From Petrosia ficiformis (lineage: Eukaryota; Porifera; Demospongiae; Haplosclerida; Petrosiidae): DNA of 64,000 nt. The stretch covers positions 1,933,001-1,997,000 of the forward strand of contig OX345639.1 of the NCBI GenBank assembly GCA_947044365.1, given 5' to 3'. Below the pieces are notes generated by a model. That model saw only the letters and a program-made list of their open reading frames with translations. It had not been told where the DNA came from and ran no database searches. The position numbers were made by a program, and so were the translations under genes. This document shows positions 36,284-50,055 of this stretch, in pieces. Each line of letters starts with the position of its first letter. Position 1 is the stretch's first letter.

Positions 36284-39200
36284 TTGTATATAATAATTTT
36301 CAACCTCACAGTATAGCATCTACGATCATACTCATCCTAAGTTTCACTCCTACCCTACATACACATACCGGTATTCAAAATGCAACACATAGCAACAACA
36401 TGATAACAGGCTATAAATAATATTTGTTATCACTTATTTTGGATTTTTGATGTGGTATTATTAACTATTGTAGGGCTGGTGCATGGTTGATCACAATTTG
36501 TGACATCACAATTGGAGAAATTCTTATTGTAAGTTGACATTTTTCTGTAACTGATTGGAATACGTGTTTTAATAATTATATTTAGGTTATGCTCTCATTA
36601 GTTACTGGAAACATTATCCTCAGTGATGCTGTTCGGTCTTTAGCTGGTATTGGTGATGCTATGGGATCAGCAAGAAATATTTATAAAATTATTGATGAGG
36701 TTTGTGGTAGAAATTGACTTCAATTGAGTCCTTCATGATTTTTTTTACATCCAGCAATCACATATTAATTCCAGTTCTGAGGGTATTATTCCCAAATCCT
36801 TTAAGGGCAATATACAGTTTTCAAATGTTTCCTTCAGTTATCCATCTCGTCCTGATGTACAGATATTACATGGATTAAACCTGAGTGTTAAATCAGGACA
36901 GACTGTTGCATTAGTTGGTCCTAGTGGATGTGGAAAGAGCACTATCACTAAATTATTACTAAGACTATATGAAGGCAATGGATTGGTATGTAGTTATAAT
37001 GACATTAGTTTGTTACCATTTAAATTATTTTCTTATAGATTTCAGTTGATGGAATAGACATTAGAGACTTAAACCTTCAATGGTTACGAAACCAGATTGG
37101 TGTTGTATCTCAGGAACCTGTTCTATTTAATGTCAGTATTGCTGAAAATATTAGTTACGGAAAAGAAGGAGCTACAATGGACGAGATTGAGTTGGCATCT
37201 AGAGCTTCTAATGCTCATAAATTTATCTCTGAACTTCCTGATGGATATAATACACTAGTTGGTGAGGGAGGAATTCAACTGAGTGGAGGTCAGAAGCAAC
37301 GTATAGCTATTGCTAGAGCTCTTGTACGAAATCCAACAATCTTGCTATTTGATGAGGCTACTTCTGCTCTAGACAGTGAGAATGAGAAACTGGTTCAAGA
37401 AGCTCTGGACAATGCAAGTAGAGGTCACACTACGATATTCATTGCTCATCGATTATCTACCATTCAAATGGCTGACCTAATAGTTGTTGTTGACAAAGGA
37501 CATGTTGTAGAGATGGGTAGTCATCATGAATTGATAAAAAGTAATGGTCTATACTTTGAAATGATTGAAAACCAAAAAATGAAAGAAAGCTATGTCCCAG
37601 AGAAGGATTATATAGCTGAAGACACATTAAGTATTACAACAGGTAGTGAAGACATGGTTAGTTGAGGTTAATTCACTTTAGCTGCATTTATTCTGCTATT
37701 TCTATTACAGAGCAAATTATTTATAAATGATGAAGCAAATGTAACAATGCAGTCAGCTACTATCAGTGATATTCTTAAACTAAACAAGCCGGACTGGTGG
37801 CTAACAACAATAGGAATTGTGTTCATGATTGTGTGTGGCATTCTCTTGTGGTCACTTTTAACACTATTTACTGAAGCTACTGATGTGAGTTCTTCTGCAA
37901 GCCATATCGTTTTAAAATCTATTGTATTTTTATAGCATCTTTATACAGCCAATGACAAAGCAGAAGTTACAAGTGGAATCATACCTTATAGCCTGTATTT
38001 CTTTTTAGTTGCTGTATTGATAATACCTGTACAGTTTCTTGCAGTTAGTATACATGTAATTATAATGAAGCATGTTATGTGTTTTTTTTAATCTAGTATT
38101 ATCCGTTAATGATAGCTGCAGAAAGATTCTCAAAACGGCTACGAGTTGAGATGTTTAGAACTATGTTGAGACAAGAGATTGCATGGTTTGATAGACCAGA
38201 GAACTCAGTAGGAGCATTGACTACAAGTTTAAGTGTTGATCCAACAGAAGTTAATAAAGTGCGTTTGGCAACAAAATGTATATATATATATGTAATCATT
38301 ATTTCTATTCTAGATGCTTGGAGTTCCCCTTGGTTTCATATTTCGATCAATTGCTGGTTTCTTAACTGGAGTCATTTTGTTACTAGAAATTTCTTGGGCA
38401 CTGGGACTGCTTTTACTTCCTATATATGTTGTAATGATAATTACACAGATTGTACAAGTGCTTTTGACACAGAAATTATTACCTAAAATCAAGATTTATA
38501 TAGGGGAGAGTTCCAAAATAGTTGTGGAAGCAATTGAAAATTTTCATACTATGACAACTCTTGGGATCACAAATCTATTAGAAAGAATGTATCAACAAAA
38601 ATTAAAGAAACCATTTAGGTAAAATCATATTACTGCAAAATAGGAAAATAACAAATGTATTGGTTAGTACAGTTGCAATGATACAAAGTATGGTTATACA
38701 TGTTGTTGTTATGAAAGATACTTGTACTGTAATCAATTATCATATCCAATATCCCATATTAGATGCTCAAAGAAGGTTTGGAAACAAAAAATGATTTAAT
38801 TAGAATGTTTTCTGCTTTTTTTGTATGTCTATATAATGGACAGTATAAGGATAATTGAAATTGCTTATAATTAGTACAAGTATATGTATGTCGCCATAGT
38901 ACGGACATAACCTACACGACCAATTAAATTACAATTTCCACTATTCCTTGCAACTGTACTAACCAATACATTATGTATTTTATTTTTGAGGTGTAAGTAT
39001 TTATACAGTAATACTATTTAAATTTAGACCTGTGCAGTCATTTTTTTATATTATCATAGCCCTAAGTGTGATATTTTCTCCCAAGATTATCAATATATCA
39101 TAGCTTCAATATCATCATCACTTTTGCACAATATACAAAAATATAATTATTGCAAGTAATGTAAAATTGGCAAAATTTAAGTCTTGCACAAGCCTTGTTT

Positions 39201-41104
39201 ACAGATCTTGAAAGCCCCGAGCTGACATACATCAGTATACTCAATAACACAAGTATCATGGTAATATCAAAAATGACGATATTTATCCATTGTTTCATGT
39301 ACTAAACATAGAGCTAAATTATCAATGATGTACTTAGTCTCGTTCCCAGATATTGGCAAGACTATCCTTTCATATTGTGGATTAAAAGATCCATTGATAT
39401 TCATGCATTACCACTGAGCCTCCCCTTTACAACTCCTTTGACAAATACATTTGTCAAATAATATCTTTTTCATTCAATCAACCACAACATTGTAAATCCA
39501 CACACTGTATTAAGTACTGGATAGAGGTAATATCTGAACCTAAATATTATTGTATGATTTTATTCTCACAGGTATAAATTGGGATTCAGGATTGTTTACA
39601 TTGCTTTCTTTGCATTTTCTATATCTTTTGCAATGTATGACGTTGCAATTGCTTTCAGATTGTCTGTAATTCTTTTCTTGGCAGATGATGATGAAATATA
39701 TCATGTAGATAGTCATGCCAAATTACTTAGGTAAATAAATGATATACATATAATATCACAATGCTGAATGTTTATTGTGTGTTGTAGTGCTATTCTTGTT
39801 GCTACAACTATGAGTTATATCTTCAAGACGTCACTTTCTTCAATTCCTGACTACCAAAGTGGTCTTGCATCAGCAGGCAAAATATTTACAATTCTTCAAA
39901 GAAGACCCACTATAATATCATGTGGTAAAGAAATGGAAATGGTTTGTTCAGTCTTTTTTTCCATAGTTGTTGGTTGAAAATATTAACTGCATTTGTGCCA
40001 AAATTATATCCATTTTAATGAAAGTGAGTTAATGCAAGAGGTAGGCTTGCACATGTGCATATAGTACTAGTCAGTCCATGTGAGTGAAAAGACAACTCAG
40101 ACTCAAACCTAGCTACAGGGAGGCTGGCTTATGTCTGGGAGTACAATCAAGTCTGTCCCTCATCATTCAGAGCATTAATTACTTGATAATGAATGCATGC
40201 TGTTTACATATTTATCATTTGAAAACATATTATTTTTGGATCAGTTATTATTCATGGGATACTACTATTTGATATGTACAATGGTATGTATACTTATATA
40301 TTAGAATGTTGTTGATGGTGAACTCAGTCTTCAAGAAGTCCAGTTTTACTATCCATCTCGTCCGAATTTACTAGTACTACAAGATCTGAATATTGGTATT
40401 AAACCTGGTCAGACTCTAGCTCTAGTTGGACCCAGTGGTTCAGGCAAGAGTACCATTGTCTCTCTAATTGAACAATTCTATGATGCAACAGCTGGAAGAA
40501 TACTTTTAGATGGAGTTGATTTATATGGCTTGAATATATCTTGGCTTCGTCGTCAGATTGGTCTAGTCTCTCAAGAACCTGTACTGTTTAATATGTCCAT
40601 TGCAGATAACATTCGTTATGGAGCCCTCTTTAGAGAAGTCAGTGATGAGGAAGTAATAGAAGCTGCTAAATCTGCTAATATACATGACTTCATTCAGTCT
40701 CTACCTGAGGTTAGAGGTTACATAATACATTATAATATTTGTCATGTAATACTATACCATAGGGTTACAGCACTAATGTTGGTTTGAAGGGTACTCAGTT
40801 GAGTGGAGGTCAGAAACAACGAGTGGCCATTGCTCGTGCCTTAGTACGAGACCCCAAGATCCTTCTTCTTGATGAGGCCACGTCTTCTCTTGATACAGAA
40901 AATGAAAAGATTGTTCAGGAAGCTCTGGATAAAGCAAGGAAGGGTCGTACAACCATTATAATTGCTCATCGACTGTCCACTATTTATAATTCAGACAGTA
41001 TTGCTGTACTTCACAAGGGCCGTGTGATTGAGCAAGGAACACATTCTGAATTAATTACTCAACATGGAGCTTACTATGTCATGAATAATGTACAGAAACT
41101 CTAG
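32159..41104 (+). CDS. ABC transporter A, ABCB (P-glycoprotein/MDR1-like) full transporter
   Basis: ATP-driven exporter of hydrophobic compounds in the plasma membrane, layout TMD1-NBD1-TMD2-NBD2. Exons: 32159-32172, 32855-32893, 33639-33669, 33721-34166, 34456-34627, 34690-34814, 35194-35310, 36474-36528, 36586-36699, 36755-36985, 37039-37656, 37711-37884, 37936-38043, 38097-38258, 38314-38618, 39572-39730, 39788-39941, 40305-40709, 40763-41104. The total is 3771 bp, 1256 aa, in frame at every join; human ABCB1 is 1280 aa. NBD1: Walker [10 protein letters not shown] (about 426), Q-loop VSQEP, signature LSGGQKQR, Walker [14 protein letters not shown], switch His in IAHRLST. NBD2: [35 protein letters not shown]. 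All catalytic motifs are intact at both sites. The first coding exon is only 14 bp (MSAKG), so the start is less certain than the rest. Confidence 0.93.
32397..32428. repeat. (TA)n microsatellite
   Basis: A TA run in intron 1 of ABC gene A, just before the hairpin pair at 32441-32820. Confidence 0.85.
32441..32820. repeat. Two related palindromic (foldback) units
   Basis: Unit 1 (32441-32577) opens AGTATGCTAACAGGTCCTAT and closes with its near reverse complement TATAGGACCTATTAGCATAC. Each arm holds GTTTTGTGTCC and GATGTGATATAGCC on opposite strands. Unit 2 (about 32687-32820) repeats the same plan (TGCTAATAGGTCCTATATAC to ATAGGACCTGTTAGCATACT). A TGGTGACATCA-type spacer lies between. All are in intron 1 of ABC gene A. 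Confidence 0.75.
33103..33331. mobile_element. MITE family 1, left half
   Basis: It starts AGATATATAGAGAAAAAGTA then TCCCTATGATTGCTTT and continues through GTCCAGCATTCAGTAATCAT to GTTTCTACGTAAGCTACA, closely matching the left half of the 19804-20236 copy. It stops there, so it is truncated. It lies in intron 2 of ABC gene A. Confidence 0.7.
35700..36290. repeat. Cluster of inverted repeats and TA runs in ABC gene A intron 7
   Basis: TTTGAGGCAAACATCAAAGG (35704) pairs with TTTGATGTTTG (about 35776) and TGTTTGCCTCAAACA (about 35852). A second fold uses TCGTGATATATCTCGGG and GGTGATATAACAT. TA microsatellites lie at about 35962-35986 and 36254-36276. No coding capacity; probably stacked non-autonomous elements. 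They account for most of the 1163-bp intron. Confidence 0.55.
38656..38970 (+). mobile_element. MITE family 2, copy in ABC gene A intron 15
   Basis: Terminal inverted repeats of about 22 bp: TGTATTGGTTAGTACAGTTG (left) and CAACTGTACTAACCAATACA (right). Internal words GACCAATTAAATTACAATTT and CTGTAATCAATTATCAT recur, reverse-complemented, in the copy at 43259-43537. 315 bp, no ORF of note. Confidence 0.75.
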
Positions 41105-41996
41105 ATCATAATCATTTTGTATTAGGTGTTTGTTGTAGTCTTAGTCAGTTAACATTATTTTATGAGATTTACTTAACAAATTTCCAATCTAATAAAAATT
41201 AATCATCCTTTATACTGATTACTAAATGCTCAGCCTTTGATACATTTCTTCTTCTCTCTTAAGAAAGACTTGTCTTCAAAATTTTGATATCTATAGTTTT
41301 AGGATTTGGCATGATTTCACTACTATTAATTTTACTTAACACTTGGTAGTGAGGGCAATTGGCATGTGTGCATTCCTCTAGATCTAGAGTTGCATCATTC
41401 TGCATAATTATTAGCATTCAATATCTGCTGTCTGGTAGTAACATACTCTGTCAAATGGGAATAAGTATCACATTCTATAGTGCTGTGCTGTGCTGTAGGC
41501 ACAAGAGTTTAATTGCATGTATGTATGGATGTTGCATATATACATATGCATGATTGCATATGTTTGTATATATGTATGTATATGCATGTATGTATGTATG
41601 TATGTATATATGTATATGTATTTATGTATGATATTGTATGAATGTGATGTTATCTCGGATTGAATAATATTTAAATATCACAATAGTGAATACAAAATGG
41701 TTTATACAAACATTACATGACTCCAATATAGTACAGTGTATCAGACAGATTCACATGCAGATCTACACAATTAATGGTAGGTAGTAGTTAATGGTTTCAG
41801 TCAACTTCTGTATGTTTGTTTGTATTTATGTATGTAGTTTGTCTGTATATATGTTGTATGTATGTATTATGTATACACACATAAAAATAGCACAAGAATT
41901 TTAATCACCATGAAATTGGATATTTGTCATTTCTTTGGTTGCTATAAACTGTTTGATGTGGCAAAAACAATTCCTGTAGATTCACATAAACTGAAG
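41105..41996. other. Intergenic spacer between ABC genes A and B
   Basis: 892 bp. A poly(A) signal AATAAA for gene A lies at 41191-41196, 87 bp after its stop. A (TATG)n/TGTA microsatellite lies at about 41560-41640 and a shorter one near 41820-41870. No other gene is seen. Gene B's promoter must lie here unless it has a distant first exon. Confidence 0.65.
41191..41196 (+). terminator. Poly(A) signal AATAAA, ABC gene A
   Basis: A canonical hexamer 87 bp downstream of the TAG stop. The assignment is by position only. Confidence 0.55.
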
Positions 41997-44111
41997 ATGG
42001 TGAGTGAAAATAAAGAAAGATCACCTATTTTGCAATTGGTAAGTCAAGACTTGTATAATTTGCCATCATGACTGTTCATTCATTTATCATAGTTTCAGTA
42101 CTCCAGTTGTATGGATATTTTGATGCTAACTATAGGAACTGTGTTAGCTATCCTAAGTGGTTTAGGAGTCCCTTTCTTTATCTTCATGATTGGATTAGTC
42201 TTTGATGAATTTACTTCATACAGTACAGTTCTCTCACTAACTACTAATAATGCCAGTAATGAAGAATACTTTTGCAACACAACAGATGAAAAATTAGAGA
42301 AATACTTCTCATCAAATGATCTTGATCAACAACTTCGAAATGAAATTGCTCTTCTTAGTTACTATACTTTAGCTGTAGCTACTGGTTATTTGTTCTCATC
42401 AATAATTTCAAAATTTTTGTGGAGTTATAGCTCTTTGAGACAAACAAATCATTTGAGAATCTGTTTTCTTCAATCGCTCTTGTGTAAAGAGATTGCATGG
42501 TATGATCTGAATCATTCAACAGAAATGCACTCCCATATAACAAGGTATGTATGTAAAAGCAATCATGCACAAGAGAACATTCAGGGTAAGTTGTAGCACG
42601 AAATTGTAGCATACTATGTGAAATAGAATCCCTTTCTATTCAAAGGTACAGCATTCTACAAGCTATCATACACTATAAAACTTTGTAGCATCCTCATTTC
42701 CATACTACAAAATTACCTCATGTATGATGGTGTAATTAATGTGATATTTCCATTTAATTTTAGCATTCAAGTAATTGAAGATGGTGTAGGAAGACATTTT
42801 CCTGAGTTCTTGGAAGAGAGTATCTCAATTATTGCTGGGTTCATCATTTCCCTCATTATAAATTGGAAACTGACTTTAGTACTCTCTCCGTTTGTCTTCT
42901 TTGTATTGATATCAACAGCTTTGGTTATAAAACAGGTTAGATTTTCACTCTTGCAAATGCAACTTCCCTTATTATAATTTATTAATTGTACACACAGATT
43001 GCATCAAAACAAATTCCAAAAAGACAGAATGCTCTAGCAAAGGCTGGATCTATTGCTGAAGAGATGTTGTCATCCATCAGGACAGTAATAGCATTTGGAG
43101 GAGAGAAACATGGACTTCAAAGGTCCAAATGTGCTTATTGTAAAGAATGTTAATAATTTATAATAATCCTATTTCTCTCCTTATCACTGTTTCTGTTTAC
43201 ATCTCTCTGTATATGTATCCATTTGTGCACACTGCAAAAATAAAATTGTTAAAATTACAAATTTATTAGTTAGTACAGTTGTAAAATAATGGGAATTGTA
43301 ATTTAATTGGTCATGTAGGTTGTTATGGAGAGTTATATAATCTAATTTCAATATCCTTATGCTGTCTAATAGATGTACAAAAAGTAGAATAAATTGAGTC
43401 ATTGTAGGTTTCCAAACCTTCTTTGTGCATGATAATTGATTGTAATTGGTACTTTAATATAATTAGTACAAAGTAGCTATGGTGTTAGATGCATGTATCC
43501 TCAACCAACTATTTGCAACTGTACCAACCAATATATTTCTTATATTAACAATTCTATTTTTGCAGTGTGCTTATCTGTCTTTCTCCAGTTATCAGAAATA
43601 TCTGAGGGAAGCAAAACGTTTCTCCTTTGCAGTACATCTTGCTGTTGCAATTGTTGCATGTATTCACATCTTCTGCACATTTGGCTATTACACTGTAGGA
43701 TTTGGGTATGTCATATCCTTACATTACAGGAGTTACCAATATATGTATATAGTTATATATTTATTGAACTTCAAAAGTAACCGAAAATAAAAGTACTGAA
43801 ATGATATTGTTTGCAGTTAGCATTCATGCAAGCATCAACATTGCTAGGATTATTAAGCATGTTTCTTATCTTGGTAATAGTGTCTCTCACCTGCTTTAGA
43901 AAGAAGCCTTTCAGGTTATAAACAAAAATAAATGTGCAAATTTTAAATATTGAAATGTGGGTATAGTTATCGTTGAATGGTTTACAAAGCCTTAACAAAG
44001 AATATTCATCTGTGCTAGCATTTGTCCCATCACTTAAATGTATAATAATTATTATTATATATAAGTATGTCATGCCTCAAGTGTTATATCAGGTTTATAA
44101 TAGTAACATAC

Positions 44112-44147
<36 letters not shown>

Positions 44148-47100
44148 TATATATATAATATATATATATTATATAATATTATATAATAGGGTATGTTATG
44201 ATAGTTTTACTAGCTGTGCTCTATTTTTGATAGAATAGTGATTATAAGCCTGATATTGCACATATGGGCATGAAATTATATATTTCTTGCACTATATATT
44301 TTCTGGGCTTGACATAACTGATATATTTCCTGCACTGATACATACGTACTTGTATAGAACTTCAGACATACATACATACATACCTATATAACAACCATAC
44401 AAGCATGCTGAATGGCTTAAACAATATTTATAGTGTGGGCAAAAAAGTTTGAAGTACAGGAAATAATAACATCCTGTTAAGGAAATGCGTATGTCTTGCC
44501 CACATGTGCAATATCATGCTATAGCCCTGATATTAAGCCTGATATAGTCCTGAACACATTAACATAACATATGCTATATATGAAACAAACAGGATATATA
44601 GAGAGAAATGTATCCATCTGATATATTACATTAATATTAAACCCAGTGGAGCAATCATAGGGATGGTCCTTCAGGCCATACAAAATTCAGAACACAAATG
44701 ACTAATAATTAGTTTAATGCATACACAATAGATGTTTTCTTTGAAAACATTTTAAATGATTATCATAACACTCTGTGGTGATGTCATAAATCATACATAT
44801 GGTACATTTTCAAATATTGTTTTGTGAGAATTACGCCCCAACCCTGTGGCTGCTGTAAGAATAATCGTGACCATCTTAAGTTAAAAAAATTTGGATCTGT
44901 ATTTATTCTGTTTAATATAACACAGGTATGGTTCAGTTCTGTTAGTAGATTGTGAAGTGAAAATAGGAGAAATCATCACTGTAAGTATATAATGAGATGG
45001 CATATAACAATCAATATTATAATATTGCACAGATCATGATACTTTTAGCAGCTGGAAATTTGCTCTTAGCTGATGCATTGCCATCGCTAGCAGGGTTTGG
45101 AGCAGCAGTCGGAACAGCTAATGTCATTCATGGATATATTGATAAGGTCTTTTAACGAGTAACTATACAAACTAATTAATTCACCTGACTTAAAAAATTT
45201 AATTTTTAATAACTCAAATCACTATGAAACTTACTTCTGCTTGATACTAAACCATAAATCTATGAATATTCTCCATTCCTATTGGTCACACTCTCATTCT
45301 TACAATTCTATTCCTCGTATTCTATGTAAAGTTGTGGTCCTCTTTTATTACATTAAACAAAACATATTATGGAATCCACTTCCCAAACTTTATGCAGGAA
45401 TCTGAAATTAATCAACGGCAGTCTAGGGATGGTATCAGTCTTCCTACCTTAGAGGGCAATTTACAATTTTCAAATGTTATATTCAGTTATCCATCTCGTC
45501 CTGATGTACAGATATTACATGGATTAGACATGAGTGTTAAACCAGGACAAACTGTTGCATTAGTTGGTCCTAGTGGATGTGGGAAGAGCACTATTATTAA
45601 ACTTCTACTGAGGATTTATGAATGTAGTGGATCAGTGAGTATAGTATTTATAATTATGTACCCCAATATACTCTATTCAATTCATCAAATGTTTTACAGA
45701 TATTGTTAGATGAAACCAATATCAAAGATTTAAACCTTCAATGGTTACGAAACCAAATTGGTGTTGTATCTCAGGAACCTGTTCTATTTAATGTCAGTAT
45801 TGCTGAAAATATTAGTTATGGGAAAGCGGGTGCTACTATGGATGATATTCAGACAGCTGCAAAAACAGCTAATGTTCATAACTTTATCTCTGAACTACCT
45901 GATGGATATGATACACTAGTTGGTGAGGGAGGAATTCAACTGAGTGGAGGTCAAAAGCAACGAGTAGCCATTGCTCGTGCACTAGTACGTGATCCCAAGA
46001 TTCTTCTACTTGATGAGGCTACCTCTGCTCTAGATACAGAGAGTGAGAAAGTTGTTCAGAATGCTCTAGACAAAGCAAGGGAAGGTCGTACTACTATCAT
46101 CATTGCTCATCGACTGTCTACTATTCAGACAGCAGATGTGATTATTGGTATTGATAATGGACATATAGTAGAAATGGGTAGTCATAGTGAACTGATGAAG
46201 AATGAAGGTCTCTATTATCAACTGGTTATAAGTCAGAAGTTTGAGGAGAGAGGAGCAGTAAATAAAAATAATGTAGACACTCTTGCAAGAAGAAATTCAG
46301 TAGTAAAACCAATTCAGAAGTTGCAATTAAAGAGTGGTAAAATTCTTGTTGTACAGTCCTTCTTTAATGATGCTACATTGCGAAAACATGTAAGCAAATA
46401 ATTTATTTCTTTTGATTTTAATCTATATTGACTAGTATATTTGGTATCAAAAACAATACAATATACTTCACACATATAGTTTGTAAATCCCAAGGTAACT
46501 ACGTATATGTGCTAACTTCTCAAATATCTGTCGAGTACATGGAATGTTGTTTACTATTATAAGCACAAGTTTATGTACATAATTATACTAATTACTCAGG
46601 AATGAGCAAGTAACATCTGTTGTTTTCCTAGATGCTAGGAATGATAATAATACACCACAGATTATACCTATAATAATATACTATCATATACTACATTTTT
46701 GTTACCATACACTTGATTATGGCATACTAGTCAATATAGAAATGAAAATAGTACTGATGGTTAAATAACCTATTAGATTTTACAGTGTTGTCTTACCATT
46801 TTAGTTTTTCAATAATACTTTCATACAATGTAAATTTGCTAATTATGTTATATTTTTCTGCACATATATAGTATCAAATTGAAGGTACCTGTCATAATGA
46901 AACTATTCAACATGGAACAGTTAAAGATATATTGAAACTGTACAAGCCAGATTGGTGGTTAACAACAGTAGGAATCATATCCATGGTACTGGTTGGAGTA
47001 ATGTTGTCTATTGTGTATAGATTATTTGGTGAAACAGCTAAAGTGAGTAATCAAATTCACTCACAAAGTTAATTGAGTATGCAGATATTTTTTTTAGCAA

Positions 47101-49599
47101 CTTAGTAATATAAAAAAGGATGAAATAATAAGTGACGTTATGCCATTTGTTTTCTATTATCTGATGTTAGCAGTGTTAGGATCAGTTATACAATTCTTTG
47201 CTGTAAGTTTAAAACACATAGTATGTGGTATATCAATCATTTGGAATCTCAATTCCCATATTTAGTACTTTCCTCTCAATGTGGCTGGAGAGAAATTTAC
47301 AGAACGGGTGAGAGTCAAACTGTTTGGAGCTATTTTGAGACAAGAGATTTCCTGGTTTGATAAACCAGAGAATTCTGTAGGAGCATTGACTACGATATTA
47401 AGTGTAGATCCAACTGAAATTAACAAGGTCTGTATTAATTATGATATGGGAATGTAAATTGTTTTATATGCATGCATACAGGTACTGGGAACTCCATTTG
47501 GTTTTATAGCCCGAGCACTTGCTGGATTTATTACTGGTACAATTTCAATCCTTGTAACATCGTGGAGGCTAGGACTATTTCTCTTGCTCATTTATCTTTG
47601 GATTATCTTAGGACAGATACTGGAGATTATCATCACAAAGAAAAATACAAATAAAATCAAGATACTGATGGAAGATAGCTACAAAACAGCGACAGAGTCC
47701 ATCAGTAATATTCAAACAGTATCAACTTTGGGGATTAGAAACACATTTGAAAGAATGTATGAAAGGAAATTGAAAAAAACTGTAAGGTATATATCACTCT
47801 AAAAATTGATGTGTTTGGTTAATTGTGATATCCATGTATTATAATTTTAGATTAGTTTACTCAAGATAGTGGATGTATATTGGGCTGATAGCTGTGAATT
47901 CCATAGTAACATACATTCATAATCTGAATGTAAACATAATAATTGAAGCACTTAGAATCATACTGGTCTAACTCACAAAAAACATGAAGACACTGAAAAT
48001 GTGTTTCAGGAGTAGATATTGACTAAGATCAATTTTGTCATGCAATTTGGACAATCTCCAGTATAATTGATTTGGGGCTACCCTACTATGTTTCTCAGCT
48101 CTTCTTGTTAGAAACATAATGTTTTTAGGAATGTAAACTTAATACTCCTTAGGAATATTAAATTTGTGTAGTATTTCTTTGGCTTCCTTTACATTGAGAG
48201 TGTGTTACAAATACATATATAAAAATTAAGTACAAATTTTTACTGTTTATAGATTATATTTCAAGTCTTTATTTTCATTGTTGGATTATAGTTATAAACT
48301 TATCGACCGAATGATTCAAATAATATTACTGAGTGGTGCTGTGAGTCTTGCTATGTACACTAGTGCTGCTGCTTTTACCTTTGCAGCATTTCTTTTCATA
48401 TCATCAGATTCTAATGATGTTGAAGATCTAATCAGGTAAACTGTATATCTGCTATTGCTTACAATACCAATATCATTAATTATATAGTTTTTGACTGACT
48501 AGTGGTGCACATGATAGTTATATTTTATGAATGTGTGTGTGTATGTGTGACTCTTGTTAATTTTACTTATCACAGTACTACTTTGCTTGCTGTTCTGGTA
48601 AGTTACTTGTTCAAAAAGACATTCATTTATGCTCCGGATTACAATATTGCTCTCTTGTCTGCTGGCAGGATAAATCAAATCCTACAAAGAAAAGTAGCTA
48701 ATATTAATGATGGAAGAAAAATGGTCAGTAAATTTATAATGTTGTATAACTACCATACAGTAATATTAAGTATTTGTAATTCAGCAAAATTGCAATGGTG
48801 AGCTTAGTTTTAAAACAGTACAGTTCTCCTACCCAACCCGTCCTGAAGTACCTGTATTACAGCAGATAAATATTCATATTAAACCTGGTCAGACGCTAGC
48901 TCTAGTTGGACCAAGTGGTTCAGGCAAGAGTACTATCATCTCTCTAACCGAACGATTCTATGATCCAACAGCTGGAAATATACTGCTTGATGGAGTTGAT
49001 CTCCATGACTTTGATATCACTTGGCTTCGTCATCAGATCAGTTTAGTCTCTCAAGAACCTGTACTGTTTGATATGTCCATTGCAGATAACATTCGTTATG
49101 GAGCAAATTTCAGAGAAGTCAGTGATGAGGAAGTATTTGAAGCTGCTAAAACTGCTAATATACATGAATTCATTCAGTCTTTACCTCATGTAAGTAATAC
49201 AATTGTGTCTTTTAATATTACTAATTATTTTTAACATCAAATTATTAGAGCTATAATACAAACATTGGCTTGAAGGGTACTCAGCTGAGTGGAGGTCAGA
49301 AACAGCGAGTAGCCATTGCCCGAGCTTTAGTTCGAGATCCTAAAATTCTACTTCTAGATGAAGCAACCTCTTCTCTAGATACTGAAAATGAGAAAATTGT
49401 TCAAGAGGCTCTAGACAAAGCAAGAAAAGGTCGCACTACCATCATTATAGCTCATCGATTATCTACCATCTATAATTCAGACAGTATTGCTGTACTACAC
49501 AAAGGTCATGTGACAGAACAAGGAACACATTCCAACCTAATGGCTCAGCAGGGAGCATACTATCTCATGAATAATGTGGAAAAACAGAGGGAAATGTAG
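41997..49599 (+). CDS. ABC transporter B, ABCB (P-glycoprotein/MDR1-like) full transporter
   Basis: Same family and layout as gene A. Exons: 41997-42038, 42093-42544, 42764-42935, 42998-43122, 43589-43705, 44926-44980, 45033-45146, 45398-45634, 45700-46389, 46872-47042, 47098-47202, 47266-47427, 47482-47786, 48292-48435, 48576-48723, 48785-49189, 49249-49599. The total is 3795 bp, 1264 aa, in frame. NBD1: [38 protein letters not shown]2: [35 protein letters not shown]. Both ATP sites look intact. I chose the ATG at 41997 ([14 protein letters not shown]); an in-frame ATG at 41931 would add 22 residues, and gene A's three short leader exons have no visible counterpart. The exon ending at 43122 uses a weak donor (gtccaa). 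Six introns of B and A in the membrane-domain region match in position and phase. Confidence 0.93.
43259..43537 (-). mobile_element. MITE family 2, copy in ABC gene B intron 4
   Basis: Ends ATTAGTTAGTACAGTTG and CAACTGTACCAACCAATATA. Internal AATTGTAATTTAATTGGTC and AATTGATTGTAATTGGTAC are reverse complements of words in the 38656-38970 copy. The element is thus in the opposite orientation and in a different intron, so it is an independent insertion, not one inherited through the gene duplication. Confidence 0.75.
44116..44186. repeat. (TA)n microsatellite
   Basis: TA-rich run with ATATTATATAATATTATATA words in ABC gene B intron 5. Confidence 0.8.
44591..44680. mobile_element. MITE family 1, about 90-bp internal-deletion derivative
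   Basis: The left end GGATATATAGAGAGAAATG joins almost directly to the right end GGAGCAATCATAGGGATGG followed by a TCAGGCCAT-type tail, with nearly all internal sequence gone. It lies in intron 5 of ABC gene B. Confidence 0.55.
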
Positions 49600-50055
49600 A
49601 TGTAAAAAAATGCTTATTGTACTTTTCTAATTCTATTTTGTAGTAATAATAATATTAATGTAAAGACATTCTTCATGATTAAATTTTTAATCAGCTATAA
49701 AATTACATATCTATATACTTCATCTTAGAAATCACCTCATATAATTGTATTAATATATTAATATATGATTTTTTATCTTTAGACAAAAACAAAAGAAATT
49801 AACAACTACTTTAAAATTGCTCAAATAGATAACTAACTGGCTATAAGGCCTTAGCTACATTGGCTTACAATTAAAGAGAACACTAAAATCAAGTTTTAGA
49901 AATCTTCATTCTAGTGCTCTCCCAATTGACCTATTTAACAGGGATGGATGAACACAGACAGAGAGAACAAGTGAATTCCACAAAAAAAGTAATTTTATTT
50001 TATGTGAACACAGCGAATCATCATCGTAATTAGGTATGTACATACAATAAAGTTA
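49600..50055. other. Convergent spacer between ABC genes B and C
   Basis: 456 bp between the two stop codons, so it contains both 3' UTRs. A minus-strand AATAAA (TTTATT on plus, 49994-49999) lies 57 bp past the gene C stop. Gene B has only an ATTAAA at about 49679. Nothing else is recognised. Confidence 0.6.
49994..49999 (-). terminator. Poly(A) signal AATAAA, ABC gene C
   Basis: A canonical hexamer on the minus strand 57 bp after the gene C stop codon. The assignment is positional. Confidence 0.55.

Noticed and set aside
39365..39425. tRNA-like word GGCTCAGTGGTAATGC on the minus strand
   Set aside because: It looks like a box A, but no box B is found at the right distance.
41359..41553. 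64-aa plus ORF between ABC genes A and B
   Set aside because: It runs into a TATG microsatellite; no features of a protein.
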